Positions 38,701 through 48,215 of a DNA stretch of 64,000 nt are shown here, one piece after another. The translations under genes and the position numbers were made by a program. The DNA lies in the NCBI RefSeq assembly GCF_009861525.1, contig NZ_WVHL01000001.1, positions 186,001 through 250,000 of the forward strand, read 5' to 3'. The stretch comes from Pseudomonas sp. LD120 (GTDB taxonomy: Bacteria > Pseudomonadota > Gammaproteobacteria > Pseudomonadales > Pseudomonadaceae). Each line of letters begins with the position of its first letter. Within the stretch, counting starts at the first letter, position 1. The notes below the pieces were generated by a model. It was not told the origin of the DNA, did no database searches, and saw only the letters and a program-made list of their open reading frames with translations.

Positions 38701-39792
38701 TTATTCGGAGGGCACGTATTCTACAACTTCCAGGTCGAAACCGGATATCGCATTAAACTTCATCGGCGCACTCATCAGGCGCATTTTGCGTACGCCCAGA
38801 TCGCGGAGGATCTGCGAACCGGCGCCGACGATGCTGTAGGTGGTGGGTTTCTTCACCGGCTGGTGTTCCGCGGTTTCACGAATGTGCGCCAGCAGTACAT
38901 CGCCATCCAGTGGGTGACCGAGCAACAGCACCACACCGCTGCCGGCCTCGGCCACGGTGGCCATGGCCGCGCGCAGGCTCCAGCGACCCGGTTGCTTGAC
39001 CATCAACAGGTCGCGCAGCGGGTCCATGTTATGCACCCGCACCAGGGTCGGCTCATCCGCACAGATGTCCCCCAGGGTCAGGGCCATGTGTACATCGCCT
39101 TCCACGGAATCACGATAGGTCACCAGGTTGAACTGGCCCAATTCGCTGTCCAGAGGCTGCTCGGCAATCCGCTGAACGGTACGTTCGTGGATCATCCGGT
39201 AGTGGATCAGGTCGGCGATGGTGCCGATCTTGATGTTGTGTTCGGCGGCAAAGGCTTCCAGCTCAGTGCGACGGGACATGGTGCCGTCGTCGTTCATCAC
39301 CTCGCAGATCACCCCGCTTGGCTCGAAACCGGCCATGCGCGCCAGATCGCAGGCGGCTTCAGTGTGGCCGGCACGGGCCAGGGTGCCGCCAGGCTGGGCC
39401 ATCAGCGGGAAGATGTGGCCCGGGCTGACGATGTCCTCGGCCTTGGCGTCCTTGGCCGCTGCCGCTTGCACGGTACGCGCACGGTCGGCGGCGGAGATGC
39501 CGGTGGTGACGCCTTCGGTGGCCTCGATGGAGACGGTGAATTTGGTGCCGAAGCCGGAACCGTTGCGCGGCGCCATCAGCGGCAGCTTGAGCAACTCGCA
39601 ACGCTCGCGGCTCATGGGCATGCAGATCAGGCCACGGGCGTGCTTGGCCATGAAGTTGATGTGTTCGGCCTTGCAGCACTCGGCGGCCATGATCAGGTCG
39701 CCTTCGTTCTCGCGGTCTTCGTCATCCATAAGAATGACCATCTTGCCTTGGCGGATGTCTTCAACCAGTTCTTCGATGCTGTTGAGCGCCAC
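38701..39792 (-). CDS. ribBA: Dihydroxybutanone-phosphate synthase with degenerate GTP cyclohydrolase domain (RibBA/RibBX)
   Basis: 363 aa from a GTG at 39792, with AAGGGGGT upstream. Residues 1-200 are an intact RibB: LMDDEDRENEGDLIMAAE, RGLICMPMS, TVSIEA and SPGHIFPL. The C-terminal domain is cyclohydrolase II-like in sequence, but the three-cysteine zinc site is replaced by VHNMDPLRDLLM, so it should not be a cyclohydrolase. Such RibBX proteins are known in several bacteria. A separate functional ribA lies at 34646-35263. Confidence 0.94.
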   Translation of the reverse strand: MALNSIEELVEDIRQGKMVILMDDEDRENEGDLIMAAECCKAEHINFMAKHARGLICMPMSRERCELLKLPLMAPRNGSGFGTKFTVSIEATEGVTTGISAADRARTVQAAAAKDAKAEDIVSPGHIFPLMAQPGGTLARAGHTEAACDLARMAGFEPSGVICEVMNDDGTMSRRTELEAFAAEHNIKIGTIADLIHYRMIHERTVQRIAEQPLDSELGQFNLVTYRDSVEGDVHMALTLGDICADEPTLVRVHNMDPLRDLLMVKQPGRWSLRAAMATVAEAGSGVVLLLGHPLDGDVLLAHIRETAEHQPVKKPTTYSIVGAGSQILRDLGVRKMRLMSAPMKFNAISGFDLEVVEYVPSE

Positions 39793-39808
39793 GCGGCACC
39801 CCCTTGAG

Positions 39809-40474
39809 TCAGGATTTGAGATAGCCGTTAGCGGCCAGAAAACTTTCGGTAATGGTGCCGCCGGTGGTGGCTTGCGCCGCCTTGTCACCCAACAGCAGGC
39901 GCTCCAGGTAACGCGCCAGCAGGTCAACCTCGAGGTTGACCTGCCGACCCGGCCGGTAGTCGGCCATGATGGTTTGCGCCAGGGTGTGCGGCACGATGGT
40001 CAGCTCGAACTCGGCGCCATTGACCGCGTTGACCGTCAGGCTGGTGCCGTCGACGGTGATCGAACCTTTATGGGCGATGTACTTGGCCAGCTCTTTGGGA
40101 GCACGGATACGGAACTGAATGGCCCGGGCATTTTCTTCCCGCGCCACCACTTCGCCGACACCGTCGACATGACCGCTGACCAGGTGACCGCCCAGGCGGG
40201 TGGTCGGGGTCAGGGCTTTCTCCAGGTTGACCCGGCTACCGGCCTTCAACTGATGAAAAGCGGTGCAGTCCAAGGTCTCGCGGCTGACATCGGCCCAGAA
40301 ACCATCGCCCGGCAGTTCAACTGCGGTCAGGCAGACGCCGTTCACCGCGATGCTGTCGCCCAGTTTGACGTCGGCCAGATCAAGCTTGCCGGTTTCTACA
40401 TAGACCCGCACATCTCCGCCTTTTGGGGTCAATGCGCGAATGCTGCCGATGGATTCGATGATGCCGGTGAACAT
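39809..40474 (-). CDS. ribC: Riboflavin synthase alpha chain
   Basis: 221 aa. Dismutates two lumazine molecules to riboflavin (also called RibE in E. coli). The internal duplication is visible: MFTGIIESIGSI at the start of the first barrel, GVCLTAVE, and HLVSGHVDGVGEV at the start of the second, with SLTVNAVN. Lies 16 bases before ribBA and 47 after ribD. Confidence 0.97.
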   Translation of the reverse strand: MFTGIIESIGSIRALTPKGGDVRVYVETGKLDLADVKLGDSIAVNGVCLTAVELPGDGFWADVSRETLDCTAFHQLKAGSRVNLEKALTPTTRLGGHLVSGHVDGVGEVVAREENARAIQFRIRAPKELAKYIAHKGSITVDGTSLTVNAVNGAEFELTIVPHTLAQTIMADYRPGRQVNLEVDLLARYLERLLLGDKAAQATTGGTITESFLAANGYLKS

Positions 40475-40521
40475 GGAGTCCTCCTCGAGAACAGGGCCGC
40501 CGGGTAGGCGAAAGTCGGGAA

Positions 40522-41655
40522 TTATACGCTCGCAGGCGGGGCCGGGATGGCAGTGACTCGCCAGTCATCGCCCACTGCGCGCATTTCAATGATCTTGAGC
40601 AAGGGCGCCTCGCTCATCTGCGCCAACGGCCAGTCCAGCAACGGTCGCGCCGAGGAGCCGAGAAACTTGCCAGCGATGAAAATCTGGTACTCGTCCACCA
40701 GGCCCAGCTGGGCAAAGGCTCCGGCCAATCGCGGGCCCGCTTCCACCAGCAGCTCATTGACACCACGAGCCGCCAGCTCCAGCAGCAGCTTGTGCAAATC
40801 GACCTGGCCATCGGCACCGGGAACGATCAGGCATTCCGGGCCGTTGGCGTATTGCTCTTCCACCGCTGCACAGGTGGCCACCAACGCCGGCCCCGCCTTG
40901 AAGAACGGTGCGTCGAGGGGCACTCGCAGGCGCCCATCGATCAACACTCGCAGCGGCGGTCGGCTCATGGCCAGGGCCGTCTGCTCAGCATCCAGGCCCA
41001 GTTCGGCGGCGCGCACGGTCAGCCGCGCATCATCGGCCAGCACCGTATCGGCACCGGTCAGCACCACGGACGATTCGGCCCGCAGGCGCTGCACCGCAGA
41101 GCGCGCAGCAGGTCCGGTGATCCATTGGCTCTCCCCGCTGGCCATCGCTGTTCGACCATCGAGGCTCATGGCCAGCTTGACCCGCACGTAAGGCAGGCCG
41201 TGCTCCATGCGTTTGAGGAACCCCTTGTTGATCGCCCGGGCCTCGGCTTCCAGCACGCCGCTATGGGTGGCGATGCCGGCCTGGGCCAGGCGCTGCAAAC
41301 CACGGCCAGCCACTTCCGGATTGGGGTCCTGCATCGCCGCGACCACCCGCGCCACCCCAGCATTGACCAGGGCATCGGCACAAGGCGGGGTGCGACCGTG
41401 ATGGCTGCAAGGCTCCAGGGTCACATAAGCCGTGGCGCCACGGGCCTGGTCAGCGGCCGCGCGCAGGGCGTGGACTTCGGCGTGGGGCTCGCCGGCCCGC
41501 ACATGCCAGCCCTCGCCCACCACCTGGCCGTCGCGCACGATGACGCAACCGACACGGGGATTGGGATGGGTGCTGTACACCCCCTTGCGCGCCAACTCCA
41601 GGGCGCGGGCCATGTAATGCGCGTCAAGGACGGCTTGTTCGGCGGGCAGACTCAT
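40522..41655 (-). CDS. ribD: Bifunctional riboflavin deaminase/reductase RibD
   Basis: 377 aa. N-terminal zinc deaminase domain: HAEVHAL with [11 protein letters not shown] (zinc ligands) and [10 protein letters not shown]-terminal reductase domain from about residue 150: [15 protein letters not shown] and [13 protein letters not shown]. Carries out the second and third steps of riboflavin synthesis. Overlaps nrdR by four bases. Confidence 0.97.
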   Translation of the reverse strand: MSLPAEQAVLDAHYMARALELARKGVYSTHPNPRVGCVIVRDGQVVGEGWHVRAGEPHAEVHALRAAADQARGATAYVTLEPCSHHGRTPPCADALVNAGVARVVAAMQDPNPEVAGRGLQRLAQAGIATHSGVLEAEARAINKGFLKRMEHGLPYVRVKLAMSLDGRTAMASGESQWITGPAARSAVQRLRAESSVVLTGADTVLADDARLTVRAAELGLDAEQTALAMSRPPLRVLIDGRLRVPLDAPFFKAGPALVATCAAVEEQYANGPECLIVPGADGQVDLHKLLLELAARGVNELLVEAGPRLAGAFAQLGLVDEYQIFIAGKFLGSSARPLLDWPLAQMSEAPLLKIIEMRAVGDDWRVTAIPAPPASV

Positions 41656-42116
41656 TGCTTGGCCGGCTCGCGGGCGAGGCGGTCGATCTCTTCGCGGAAT
41701 TCGTTGAGGTCCTGAAAGCGTCGATAGACCGAGGCGAAACGGATGTAGGCGACTTCATCGAGCTTCTGCAGCTCGGTCATCACCAATTCACCCACGACCA
41801 GGGATTTGACTTCGCGCTCACCGGTGGCCCGCAGCTTGTGCTTGATGTGCACCAGCGCCGCCTCCAGGCGTTCGACACTCACCGGGCGTTTTTCCAGGGC
41901 GCGCTGCATACCGGCGCGCAGTTTTTCTTCGTCGAAGGGCTGGCGGCTGCCGTCGGTCTTGATCAGGCGCGGCATCACCAGCTCGGCGGTTTCGAAGGTG
42001 GTGAAACGCTCACCGCAGGCCAGGCATTCACGCCGGCGGCGCACCTGTTCGCCCTCGGCGACCAGACGCGAGTCGATGACCTTGGTGTCGTTGGCACCGC
42101 AGAAGGGACAGTGCAT
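41652..42116 (-). CDS. nrdR: Transcriptional repressor NrdR
   Basis: 154 aa. Represses ribonucleotide reductase genes in response to ATP/dATP. The start at 42116 gives the family N terminus [17 protein letters not shown], a zinc ribbon completed by CLACGERF. An ATP-cone domain follows ([16 protein letters not shown]). The frame is open upstream but without similarity. First gene of the minus-strand rib cluster. Confidence 0.97.
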   Translation of the reverse strand: MHCPFCGANDTKVIDSRLVAEGEQVRRRRECLACGERFTTFETAELVMPRLIKTDGSRQPFDEEKLRAGMQRALEKRPVSVERLEAALVHIKHKLRATGEREVKSLVVGELVMTELQKLDEVAYIRFASVYRRFQDLNEFREEIDRLAREPAKQ

Positions 42117-42245
42117 GGTGGCAGGCAACAAAAAAAGGGAGGGCCATGGTAGCGCATCCCACTGGCAAGACAAGCCATAGCCTTTACGGTATACAGACCG
42201 ACTATTATGTTTCGCACACGGAAATTCGCCTTGCTGGAGCTTCAG

Positions 42246-42704
42246 ATGCCGCTCAGACCGCTCGTTTTGCTCAGTCTTGTCAGCCTGCTGGTGGCCTGCA
42301 GCAACGACGCCCCGAAACCTGAAACCAGCGCTTCGCCAGCGCAACAAACACTCGAAACAAGCCGCGTGCCTGCCGATCTCGGTCCGTTGCCGGCCTACCA
42401 GCGCGAACTCAGCGGTACCCTCGGCGGTATCCCCAGCGGCGCCCACGTCGAACTGGCGCTGCTGGTGGTTGATCAACGCGGCCGCCCGCAACGCCTGCTG
42501 GCCAGCAGCAACCTGACCGGCACCCAACAGCCTCTGCCGTTTCGCCTGCGCTTTGCCGCCGAGGCGTTCCCGGCCGGCGCGCGCGTCGAACTGCGCGGTC
42601 GTGCCAGTCAGTCCGGCCAGTTGATCCTGCACCTGCCGGCGCAACGCATTGACCAACCCACCACCCAGTCCCTGGGACCACTGCAATTCCTAAAAGCCCC
42701 ATGA
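42246..42704 (+). CDS. YbaY-family lipoprotein
   Basis: 152 aa. The start at 42246 has GGAG upstream and yields a lipoprotein signal with lipobox LVAC (Cys near residue 18). The mature domain ([22 protein letters not shown]...) fits the YbaY/YscW-like beta-sandwich family. Diverges from nrdR and overlaps the methyltransferase gene by four bases (ATGA). Function in pseudomonads unknown. Confidence 0.85.
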   Translation: MPLRPLVLLSLVSLLVACSNDAPKPETSASPAQQTLETSRVPADLGPLPAYQRELSGTLGGIPSGAHVELALLVVDQRGRPQRLLASSNLTGTQQPLPFRLRFAAEAFPAGARVELRGRASQSGQLILHLPAQRIDQPTTQSLGPLQFLKAP

Positions 42705-43357
42705 ATCCTCCGTTCGACCTGCAAGACGCCCTCAGCGAACTGCTGGGGGATGCGCAACTGGTCCCTTGTGAGCTGCCCGAAACCACGCTCAAGCTCTGGT
42801 TGCTCGACGCGCAAAACATGGACCGCGCCTTCACCCCGGAAGAAACCCGCCGCATCCTTCACGAGCCGCCCTACTGGAGTTTCTGCTGGGCCAGCGGGCT
42901 GGCCCTGGCCCGCTACCTGGCGCAGCACCCGCACTGGGTGCAAGGCAAGCGCATCCTGGATTTCGGTGCGGGCTCTGGCGTGGCGGCGATTGCCGCGCTC
43001 AAGGCCGGTGCCCTGGAGGCCGTGGCCTGCGACCTCGACCCGCTGGCCATCGCCGCGTGCCGGGCCAACGCCGAACTCAATGACGTCGCGCTGAGCTACT
43101 CCATGGACTTTTTCGCCGAGACCGATCGTTTCGACCTGATCCTGGTGGCGGACGTGCTCTACGACCGGGCCAACCTGCCGCTACTGGACGAATTCCTCAG
43201 CCGCGGCCAACAAGCCCTGGTGGCCGACTCCCGCGTCAGGGACTTCAAGCACCCGCTGTACCAGCGCCTGGAAATGCTCAACGCCTTCACCTTGCCGGAC
43301 CTCGCCGAGCCCTGGGAGTTTCGCAATGTGAGCCTGTATCACGCACAACGGCGATAG
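42701..43357 (+). CDS. Class I SAM-dependent methyltransferase
   Basis: 218 aa. The SAM-binding motif I is ILDFGAGSGVAAIAA (about residues 84-98), followed by acidic ACDLDPLAI and LILVADVLYDRANLP. The pattern resembles the ETFB lysine / small-molecule methyltransferase group. Substrate not predictable. Coupled to the upstream lipoprotein gene. Confidence 0.88.
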   Translation: MNPPFDLQDALSELLGDAQLVPCELPETTLKLWLLDAQNMDRAFTPEETRRILHEPPYWSFCWASGLALARYLAQHPHWVQGKRILDFGAGSGVAAIAALKAGALEAVACDLDPLAIAACRANAELNDVALSYSMDFFAETDRFDLILVADVLYDRANLPLLDEFLSRGQQALVADSRVRDFKHPLYQRLEMLNAFTLPDLAEPWEFRNVSLYHAQRR

Positions 43358-43420
43358 CGATTTCCAGCCCCCCCGAGCAGCCTTTATAGTGGCCCCATTC
43401 CCGCTTATTCGAGAGACCCC

Positions 43421-44293
43421 ATGAGTCAGGACACGCCGTATATCTTCGACGCCAGCACCGCTGATTTTGACCAGTCGGTGATCGAGAATTCCTTTCACAA
43501 GCCGGTCCTGGTGGACTTCTGGGCCGAGTGGTGCGCGCCCTGTAAAGCGCTGATGCCGATGCTGCAACAGATCGCCGAGAGCTATCAGGGCGAGTTGCTG
43601 CTGGCCAAGGTCAACTGCGACCTGGAGCAAGACATCGTCGCCCGCTTCGGCATCCGCAGCCTGCCGACCGTGGTGCTGTTCAAGGACGGTCAGCCGGTAG
43701 ACGGTTTTGCCGGCGCACAACCGGAATCCGCGGTACGAACGATGCTCGAACCCCATGTGCAGATGCCGCCACCGCCTGCCGCCGACCCACTGGAACAGGC
43801 CGAGGCGCTGTTCAGCGAAGGTCGGATCGGCGATGCCGAAGCCGTCCTCAAAGCGCTGCTGGGGGAAGACAACAGCAACGCCAAAGCACTGATCCTCTAC
43901 GGCCGCTGCCTGACTGAACGGGGCGAGCTGGATGAAGCCCAGAGCGTGCTCGACGCCGTCAAAAGCGACGACCACAAAGCCGCACTGGCCGGCGCCAAGG
44001 CGCAGATCACTTTCCTCAAACAAGCCGCGAACCTACCCGACGCCGCCGACCTCAAGGCCCGCCTGGCCAAGGACCCATTGGACGACGAGGCCGCGTATCA
44101 GCTGTCGATCCAGCAACTGGCACGCCAGCAATATGAAGCCGCGCTGGACGCCCTGCTCAAACTGTTCATGCGCAACCGCAGCTTCAACGAAGGCATCGCC
44201 CACAAGACCCTGCTGCAAGTGTTCGACCTGCTGGGCAACGATCATCCGCTGGTGACGACCTACCGTCGCAAACTGTTCGCGGCCCTGTATTGA
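43421..44293 (+). CDS. ybbN: YbbN/CnoX-like thioredoxin co-chaperone
   Basis: 290 aa. N-terminal thioredoxin domain with VDFWAEWCAPCKALMPML; TPR-like helices follow from about residue 125 (EQAEALFSEGRIGDAEAVLKALLG) to the C terminus. E. coli CnoX has lost one of the active-site cysteines; here both are present (CAPC), suggesting redox activity as well as holdase function. Confidence 0.93.
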   Translation: MSQDTPYIFDASTADFDQSVIENSFHKPVLVDFWAEWCAPCKALMPMLQQIAESYQGELLLAKVNCDLEQDIVARFGIRSLPTVVLFKDGQPVDGFAGAQPESAVRTMLEPHVQMPPPPAADPLEQAEALFSEGRIGDAEAVLKALLGEDNSNAKALILYGRCLTERGELDEAQSVLDAVKSDDHKAALAGAKAQITFLKQAANLPDAADLKARLAKDPLDDEAAYQLSIQQLARQQYEAALDALLKLFMRNRSFNEGIAHKTLLQVFDLLGNDHPLVTTYRRKLFAALY

Positions 44294-44315
44294 GCCGCCG
44301 TGATTCACCCGCGGT

Positions 44316-44657
44316 TCATTGCTGCCAACGGTAGAGCGGCGTATCGGCGCCGCTGACCACCTTGACCTCGGCGCAGTGGCGCAGGCGCACCAGCAAGCGC
44401 TTGCCCGCCGCCGCGTTGCCGGCCAGCCCCTGCAACTGCTCCAGCAATTCCGGGCCGCTGATCTGCCCCGCCTGACGCAGCAGGTCCTTGGCGGCCTGCC
44501 ATACGGCATCGTCCTGACTCACCGGTTTGGCCGCCACCTCGACACTGTCGGGTTTGGCCGCCTGCAACTGCGCGCCCAGTTGCGCCCAGTCACCCTCGTC
44601 CAGCTCCAGGGTCAAATCCACCGGCCAATCGCCAATGCTTCCACGAATCCGCAACAT
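44316..44657 (-). CDS. Conserved small protein of unknown function
   Basis: 113 aa from the ATG at 44657 (MLRIRGSIGDWPVDLTLELD). No signal peptide or membrane segment; composition is acidic in the first half and helical in the second. Convergent with ybbN. I do not recognise a motif; it is counted as real because of its codon use and its position next to ybbN in related genomes as I recall them. Confidence 0.7.
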   Translation of the reverse strand: MLRIRGSIGDWPVDLTLELDEGDWAQLGAQLQAAKPDSVEVAAKPVSQDDAVWQAAKDLLRQAGQISGPELLEQLQGLAGNAAAGKRLLVRLRHCAEVKVVSGADTPLYRWQQ

Positions 44658-44742
44658 CGCTGTGCTCCCATATTTTTCTGACGAGCATGCTCCCACGCGT
44701 CTTGCACAACGCCAAGCAGACGGTCAAACTCTGCGGCCAATC

Positions 44743-44760
44743 GTTATAAGATTACATAAC
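44743..44760. promoter_or_regulatory. Putative Zur operator
   Basis: Imperfect palindrome GTTAT-AAGATTAC-ATAAC in an AT-rich patch 32 bases before the histidine-rich protein gene. The half-sites match the Zur/Fur-type zinc-box arms GTTAT/ATAAC, but the spacer is longer than in the E. coli consensus. The zinc-uptake context supports it. Confidence 0.5.
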
Positions 44761-44791
44761 ATTATTTTCATCTTGGCCCTGGAGACTTGCC

Positions 44792-45397
44792 ATGCGTCCT
44801 CTGCTACTCGCTCTGCCGTTCGCCCTGTTGCCGTTGGCCGCAGTTCAGGTCGCGCACGCCCATGATCACGAACATGAGCATGGCAGTCTCGAAGCCCACG
44901 AACATGGCGTCGCGCGCTTGAACGCAGCGCTTGATGGCCAGGTCCTGGAACTGGAACTGCAAAGCCCGGCCATGAACCTGGTGGGCTTCGAGCACGCCCC
45001 CAGCACCGACGTCGACCGGGCCAAGGTAGCGGCAGCCCGCACTCAGTTGGAACACCCCCTGGCGCTGTTCAGCCTGCCCAAGGCGGCTGCCTGCGTAGTC
45101 GCCAAGCAAGAACTGGAAAGCCCGCTGTTCGGCGACACGCCGCAAGCCGACGACCATGACGATGATCACGACCACGACGCCAAGGACGCCGACGGCCATG
45201 AGCATCATCACCAACACAGTGAAATCCACGCTCACTACCAGTTCACCTGCGCCAATCCCGAAGCACTGAGGAATCTCGACCTGGGGGCGGTTTTCAAGAC
45301 CTTCCCCGCTACCCAGAAAATTCAGGTACAACTCATTTCGCCAAGCGGCCAGCAAGGTGTCGAAGCCACTGCCCAGGCCGCTACGCTGAAGTTCTGA
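44792..45397 (+). CDS. Histidine-rich ZrgA-like DUF2796 periplasmic zinc protein
   Basis: 201 aa. Signal peptide ends at VAHA, followed at once by a histidine-rich run (HDHEHEHG) and a second metal-binding stretch at about residues 118-150 (DDDHDHDAKDADGHEHHHQ). DUF2796/ZrgA proteins are periplasmic zinc-uptake partners of an ABC transporter. The ABC ATPase, permease and DUF3299 genes follow in order, the arrangement reported as zinc-responsive in P. aeruginosa (PA4063-PA4066, from memory). Confidence 0.88.
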   Translation: MRPLLLALPFALLPLAAVQVAHAHDHEHEHGSLEAHEHGVARLNAALDGQVLELELQSPAMNLVGFEHAPSTDVDRAKVAAARTQLEHPLALFSLPKAAACVVAKQELESPLFGDTPQADDHDDDHDHDAKDADGHEHHHQHSEIHAHYQFTCANPEALRNLDLGAVFKTFPATQKIQVQLISPSGQQGVEATAQAATLKF

Positions 45398-45514
45398 CCG
45401 CTCGCTGACGACGATCGAGGCCAGGGAGCCGCCGCTCCCGAGGCCTGCGACAGGCCTTGCGGGCCTTATCGCGAGCTGCGACAGCGGCAACATTCACTCG
45501 ATGATCGGCCCACC

Positions 45515-46225
45515 ATGACCCAAGCACTTATCGAATTGTCCAACCTGGGCTTCAGTTGGCCCGGCCATCCTCAGTTGTTGGACATCCCGGCCTTCCGCCT
45601 GGAAGCTGGTGAAACACTGTTTCTCAAAGGTCCTAGCGGCAGCGGCAAGACCACCCTGCTGGGCCTGCTGGGCGGCGTACAGAAACCCAATCAAGGCAGC
45701 GTCCGCCTGCTGGGCCAGGAGCTGACCGAACTGTCCGCCGGCGCCCGTGACCGCTTTCGTGTCGACCACACCGGCTACATCTTCCAGCAGTTCAACCTGC
45801 TGCCGTTTCTCTCGGTGCGCGAGAACGTCGAACTGCCCTGTCATTTCTCCACACTGCGCGCCGGTCGTGCTGTGCAACGCCACGGCAGCGTCGACCAGGC
45901 CGCCGCTACATTGCTGGCACACTTGGGCCTGAAAGATCCCGCGCTGCTAGGGCGCCGCGCCGACTCGCTGTCCATTGGTCAGCAGCAACGAGTTGCCGCA
46001 GCCCGCGCACTGATCGGTCAACCAGAGTTGGTCATCGCCGACGAGCCGACTTCGGCCCTGGATTACGATGCCCGGGAGGCCTTCATCCAGTTGCTCTTCG
46101 CCGAGTGCCGTGAAGCTGGAGCCAGTCTGTTGTTCGTCAGCCATGACCAGAGCCTGGCGCCACTGTTCGATCGCAACCTGTCGCTGGCCGAACTCAATCG
46201 CGCCGCCAAGCCCGCAGAGGTCTGA
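45515..46225 (+). CDS. ABC transporter ATP-binding protein (zinc-uptake locus)
   Basis: 236 aa. MacB/LolD-type ATPase: Walker A GPSGSGKTT (39-47), Q-loop in IFQQFNLLPF, signature LSIGQQQR, Walker B LVIADEPTSALD. The permease gene starts one base after its stop codon. Energises the FtsX-type permease; zinc assignment comes from the operon. Confidence 0.93.
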   Translation: MTQALIELSNLGFSWPGHPQLLDIPAFRLEAGETLFLKGPSGSGKTTLLGLLGGVQKPNQGSVRLLGQELTELSAGARDRFRVDHTGYIFQQFNLLPFLSVRENVELPCHFSTLRAGRAVQRHGSVDQAAATLLAHLGLKDPALLGRRADSLSIGQQQRVAAARALIGQPELVIADEPTSALDYDAREAFIQLLFAECREAGASLLFVSHDQSLAPLFDRNLSLAELNRAAKPAEV

Positions 46226-46226
46226 G

Positions 46227-47492
46227 ATGTATCTGTTCCGTCTAGCCATGGCCAGCCTGGCTAACCGCCGCTTTACCGCGATCCTCACTGCCTTCGCCAT
46301 CGCCCTCTCGGTGTGCCTGCTGCTGGCCGTGGAACGAGTGCGCACCGAAGCCCGGGCCAGTTTTGCCAGCACCATCAGCGGCACCGACCTGATCGTCGGC
46401 GCCCGCTCCGGCTCGGTGAATCTGCTGCTGTACTCGGTGTTTCGCATCGGTAACGCCACCAACAACATCCGTTGGGACAGCTTCGAGCACTTCGCCAACA
46501 ACCCGAAGGTGAAGTGGGCGATCCCGGTTTCCCTTGGTGACTCCCACCGCGGTTACCGGGTGATGGGCACCACCGACGCCTACTTCCAGCACTACCAGTA
46601 CGGCCACCAACAGCATTTGCAATTGGCCGTGGGCCGGGCCTTCGCCAGCGATCCGTTCGAAGTGGTACTGGGGGCCGAAGTCGCCGATACCCTGCACTAC
46701 AAACTGGGAGACAAACTGGTGCTGGCCCACGGCGTGGCCGCCATCAGCCTGGTCAAGCACGACGACAAACCGTTCACCGTGGTCGGTATCCTCAAGCCCA
46801 CCGGCACCCCGGTGGACCGCACCTTGCACATCAGTCTGGGCGGCATGGAGGCGATCCATATCGACTGGCACAACGGCGTACCTGCCCGTGGCAACGGCCG
46901 TGTCAGCGCCGATCAGGCGCGCAACATGGACCTCACGCCCCAGGCGATCACCGCGTTCATGCTTGGCCTCAACAGCAAGATTTCGACCTTCGCCCTGCAA
47001 CGTGAGATCAACGAGTTCCGTGGCGAGCCGATGCTGGCGATCCTCCCCGGCGTGGCCTTGCAGGAACTCTGGAGCCTGATGGGCACCGCCGAGAAGGCCT
47101 TGTTCGTGGTGTCCTTGTTCGTGGTCCTGACCGGTCTGATCGGCATGCTCACAGCGATCCTCACCAGCCTCAACGAGCGCCGCCGGGAAATGGCTATCCT
47201 GCGTTCGGTGGGCGCCCGCCCCTGGCACATCGCGACCCTGTTGGTGCTGGAAGCCTTCGCCCTGGCGCTGTTCGGGGTGCTGGCCGGGCTTGGCCTGCTG
47301 TACCTGTGCATCGCCCTGGCCCAGGGCTACGTGCAAGCCAATTACGGCCTGTACCTGCCACTGTCCTGGCCTAGTTCGTATGAGTGGACGCTGCTGGGCG
47401 GTATCCTGATCGCCGCACTGCTGATGGGCAGCGTGCCGGCCTGGCGCGCCTACCGGCAATCTTTGGCCGATGGCCTGTCGATTCGTTTATGA
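46227..47492 (+). CDS. FtsX/MacB-type ABC transporter permease (zinc-uptake locus)
   Basis: 421 aa from the ATG at 46227 (MYLFRLAMASLANRRFTAIL). One N-terminal membrane helix, a large periplasmic domain with several histidines (SHRGYRVMGTTDAYFQHYQYGHQ), then three C-terminal helices in the FtsX domain (TAILTSLNERRREMAILRSVGARPWHI). This architecture usually serves in extrusion or envelope signalling rather than classic import, an unusual feature for a zinc-uptake operon. Confidence 0.9.
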   Translation: MYLFRLAMASLANRRFTAILTAFAIALSVCLLLAVERVRTEARASFASTISGTDLIVGARSGSVNLLLYSVFRIGNATNNIRWDSFEHFANNPKVKWAIPVSLGDSHRGYRVMGTTDAYFQHYQYGHQQHLQLAVGRAFASDPFEVVLGAEVADTLHYKLGDKLVLAHGVAAISLVKHDDKPFTVVGILKPTGTPVDRTLHISLGGMEAIHIDWHNGVPARGNGRVSADQARNMDLTPQAITAFMLGLNSKISTFALQREINEFRGEPMLAILPGVALQELWSLMGTAEKALFVVSLFVVLTGLIGMLTAILTSLNERRREMAILRSVGARPWHIATLLVLEAFALALFGVLAGLGLLYLCIALAQGYVQANYGLYLPLSWPSSYEWTLLGGILIAALLMGSVPAWRAYRQSLADGLSIRL

Positions 47493-47502
47493 GCACCGTT
47501 TT

Positions 47503-48039
47503 ATGAAAGCCCACCTTTTGCTGCGCCCCCTGCTTGCCCTGTCGCTGCTGGTCGCCACGCCGTTGTGGGCAGCCGGGACACCGAAGGACCTGACCTGGTC
47601 GGAAATGATCCCCGCGGACGCTGCGCCGGAAGTGCCGGACATGAAGCCTCTGCACGACCTCTCGCAGATAAGTGACGCCTTGTCCGCGGAATCCGCGCCG
47701 GCCGCCAAACAGGACCTGCCCAACGCGCCGGTGGTAAAGACTCTGGACGGTCAGTCGGTGCGCCTGCCTGGCTATATCGTGCCCCTTGAAGTCAATGAAC
47801 AAGGGCGCACCACGGACTTTTTACTGGTGCCCTACTTCGGCGCCTGCATTCACGTGCCGCCGCCACCGTCGAATCAGATCGTCCACGTCACCAGTGAAGT
47901 CGGGGTGAAGCTCGATGAGCTGTATCAGCCTTACTGGGTCGAGGGCGACATGCAGGTCAAACCCTCCAGCAGCGAACTGGCGGATGCCGGGTACCAGATG
48001 GCGGCGCAGAAAATCTACATTTACGAGTTGGAGGAATGA
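47503..48039 (+). CDS. DUF3299 periplasmic protein of the zinc-uptake locus
   Basis: 178 aa from the ATG at 47503; signal peptide LLALSLLVATPLWA. DUF3299 core: VRLPGYIVPLE, TDFLLVPYFGACIHVPPPPSNQ, with the conserved cysteine and histidine of ACIHVPPPP as possible metal ligands. It starts 10 bases after the permease and ends the operon. Role in zinc handling is inferred from position. Confidence 0.88.
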   Translation: MKAHLLLRPLLALSLLVATPLWAAGTPKDLTWSEMIPADAAPEVPDMKPLHDLSQISDALSAESAPAAKQDLPNAPVVKTLDGQSVRLPGYIVPLEVNEQGRTTDFLLVPYFGACIHVPPPPSNQIVHVTSEVGVKLDELYQPYWVEGDMQVKPSSSELADAGYQMAAQKIYIYELEE

Positions 48040-48137
48040 TTCAGGAGGTGGCGCCGGCAAGACCGGCCTGAACGAAAGGCCAAAAGAGTGCAGAACAAAA
48101 GAATAGTTCAGCCGCGCACCTGGGGTTCGTCATTTCA

Positions 48138-48151
48138 TTGAGCTGCGTCAA
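48138..48151. promoter_or_regulatory. Putative Anr/FNR box upstream of oprG
   Basis: TTGAGCTGCGTCAA matches the TTGAT-N4-ATCAA consensus in four of five bases of each arm. TACCAT at 48173-48178 would be a -10 element placing the box near -41.5, the class II activator position. oprG of P. aeruginosa is known to rise under low oxygen through Anr. Confidence 0.55.
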
Positions 48152-48215
48152 GGTGGTCAACTTGACGATCCTTACCATTGGACGCAGCCAATTTGAATCG
48201 TCCTTTGGAGCTCCC

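Noticed and set aside
45400..45514. Possible REP element between the zinc-protein and ABC ATPase genes
   Set aside because: Only an irregular GC-rich stretch with weak symmetry; not distinct enough to call.
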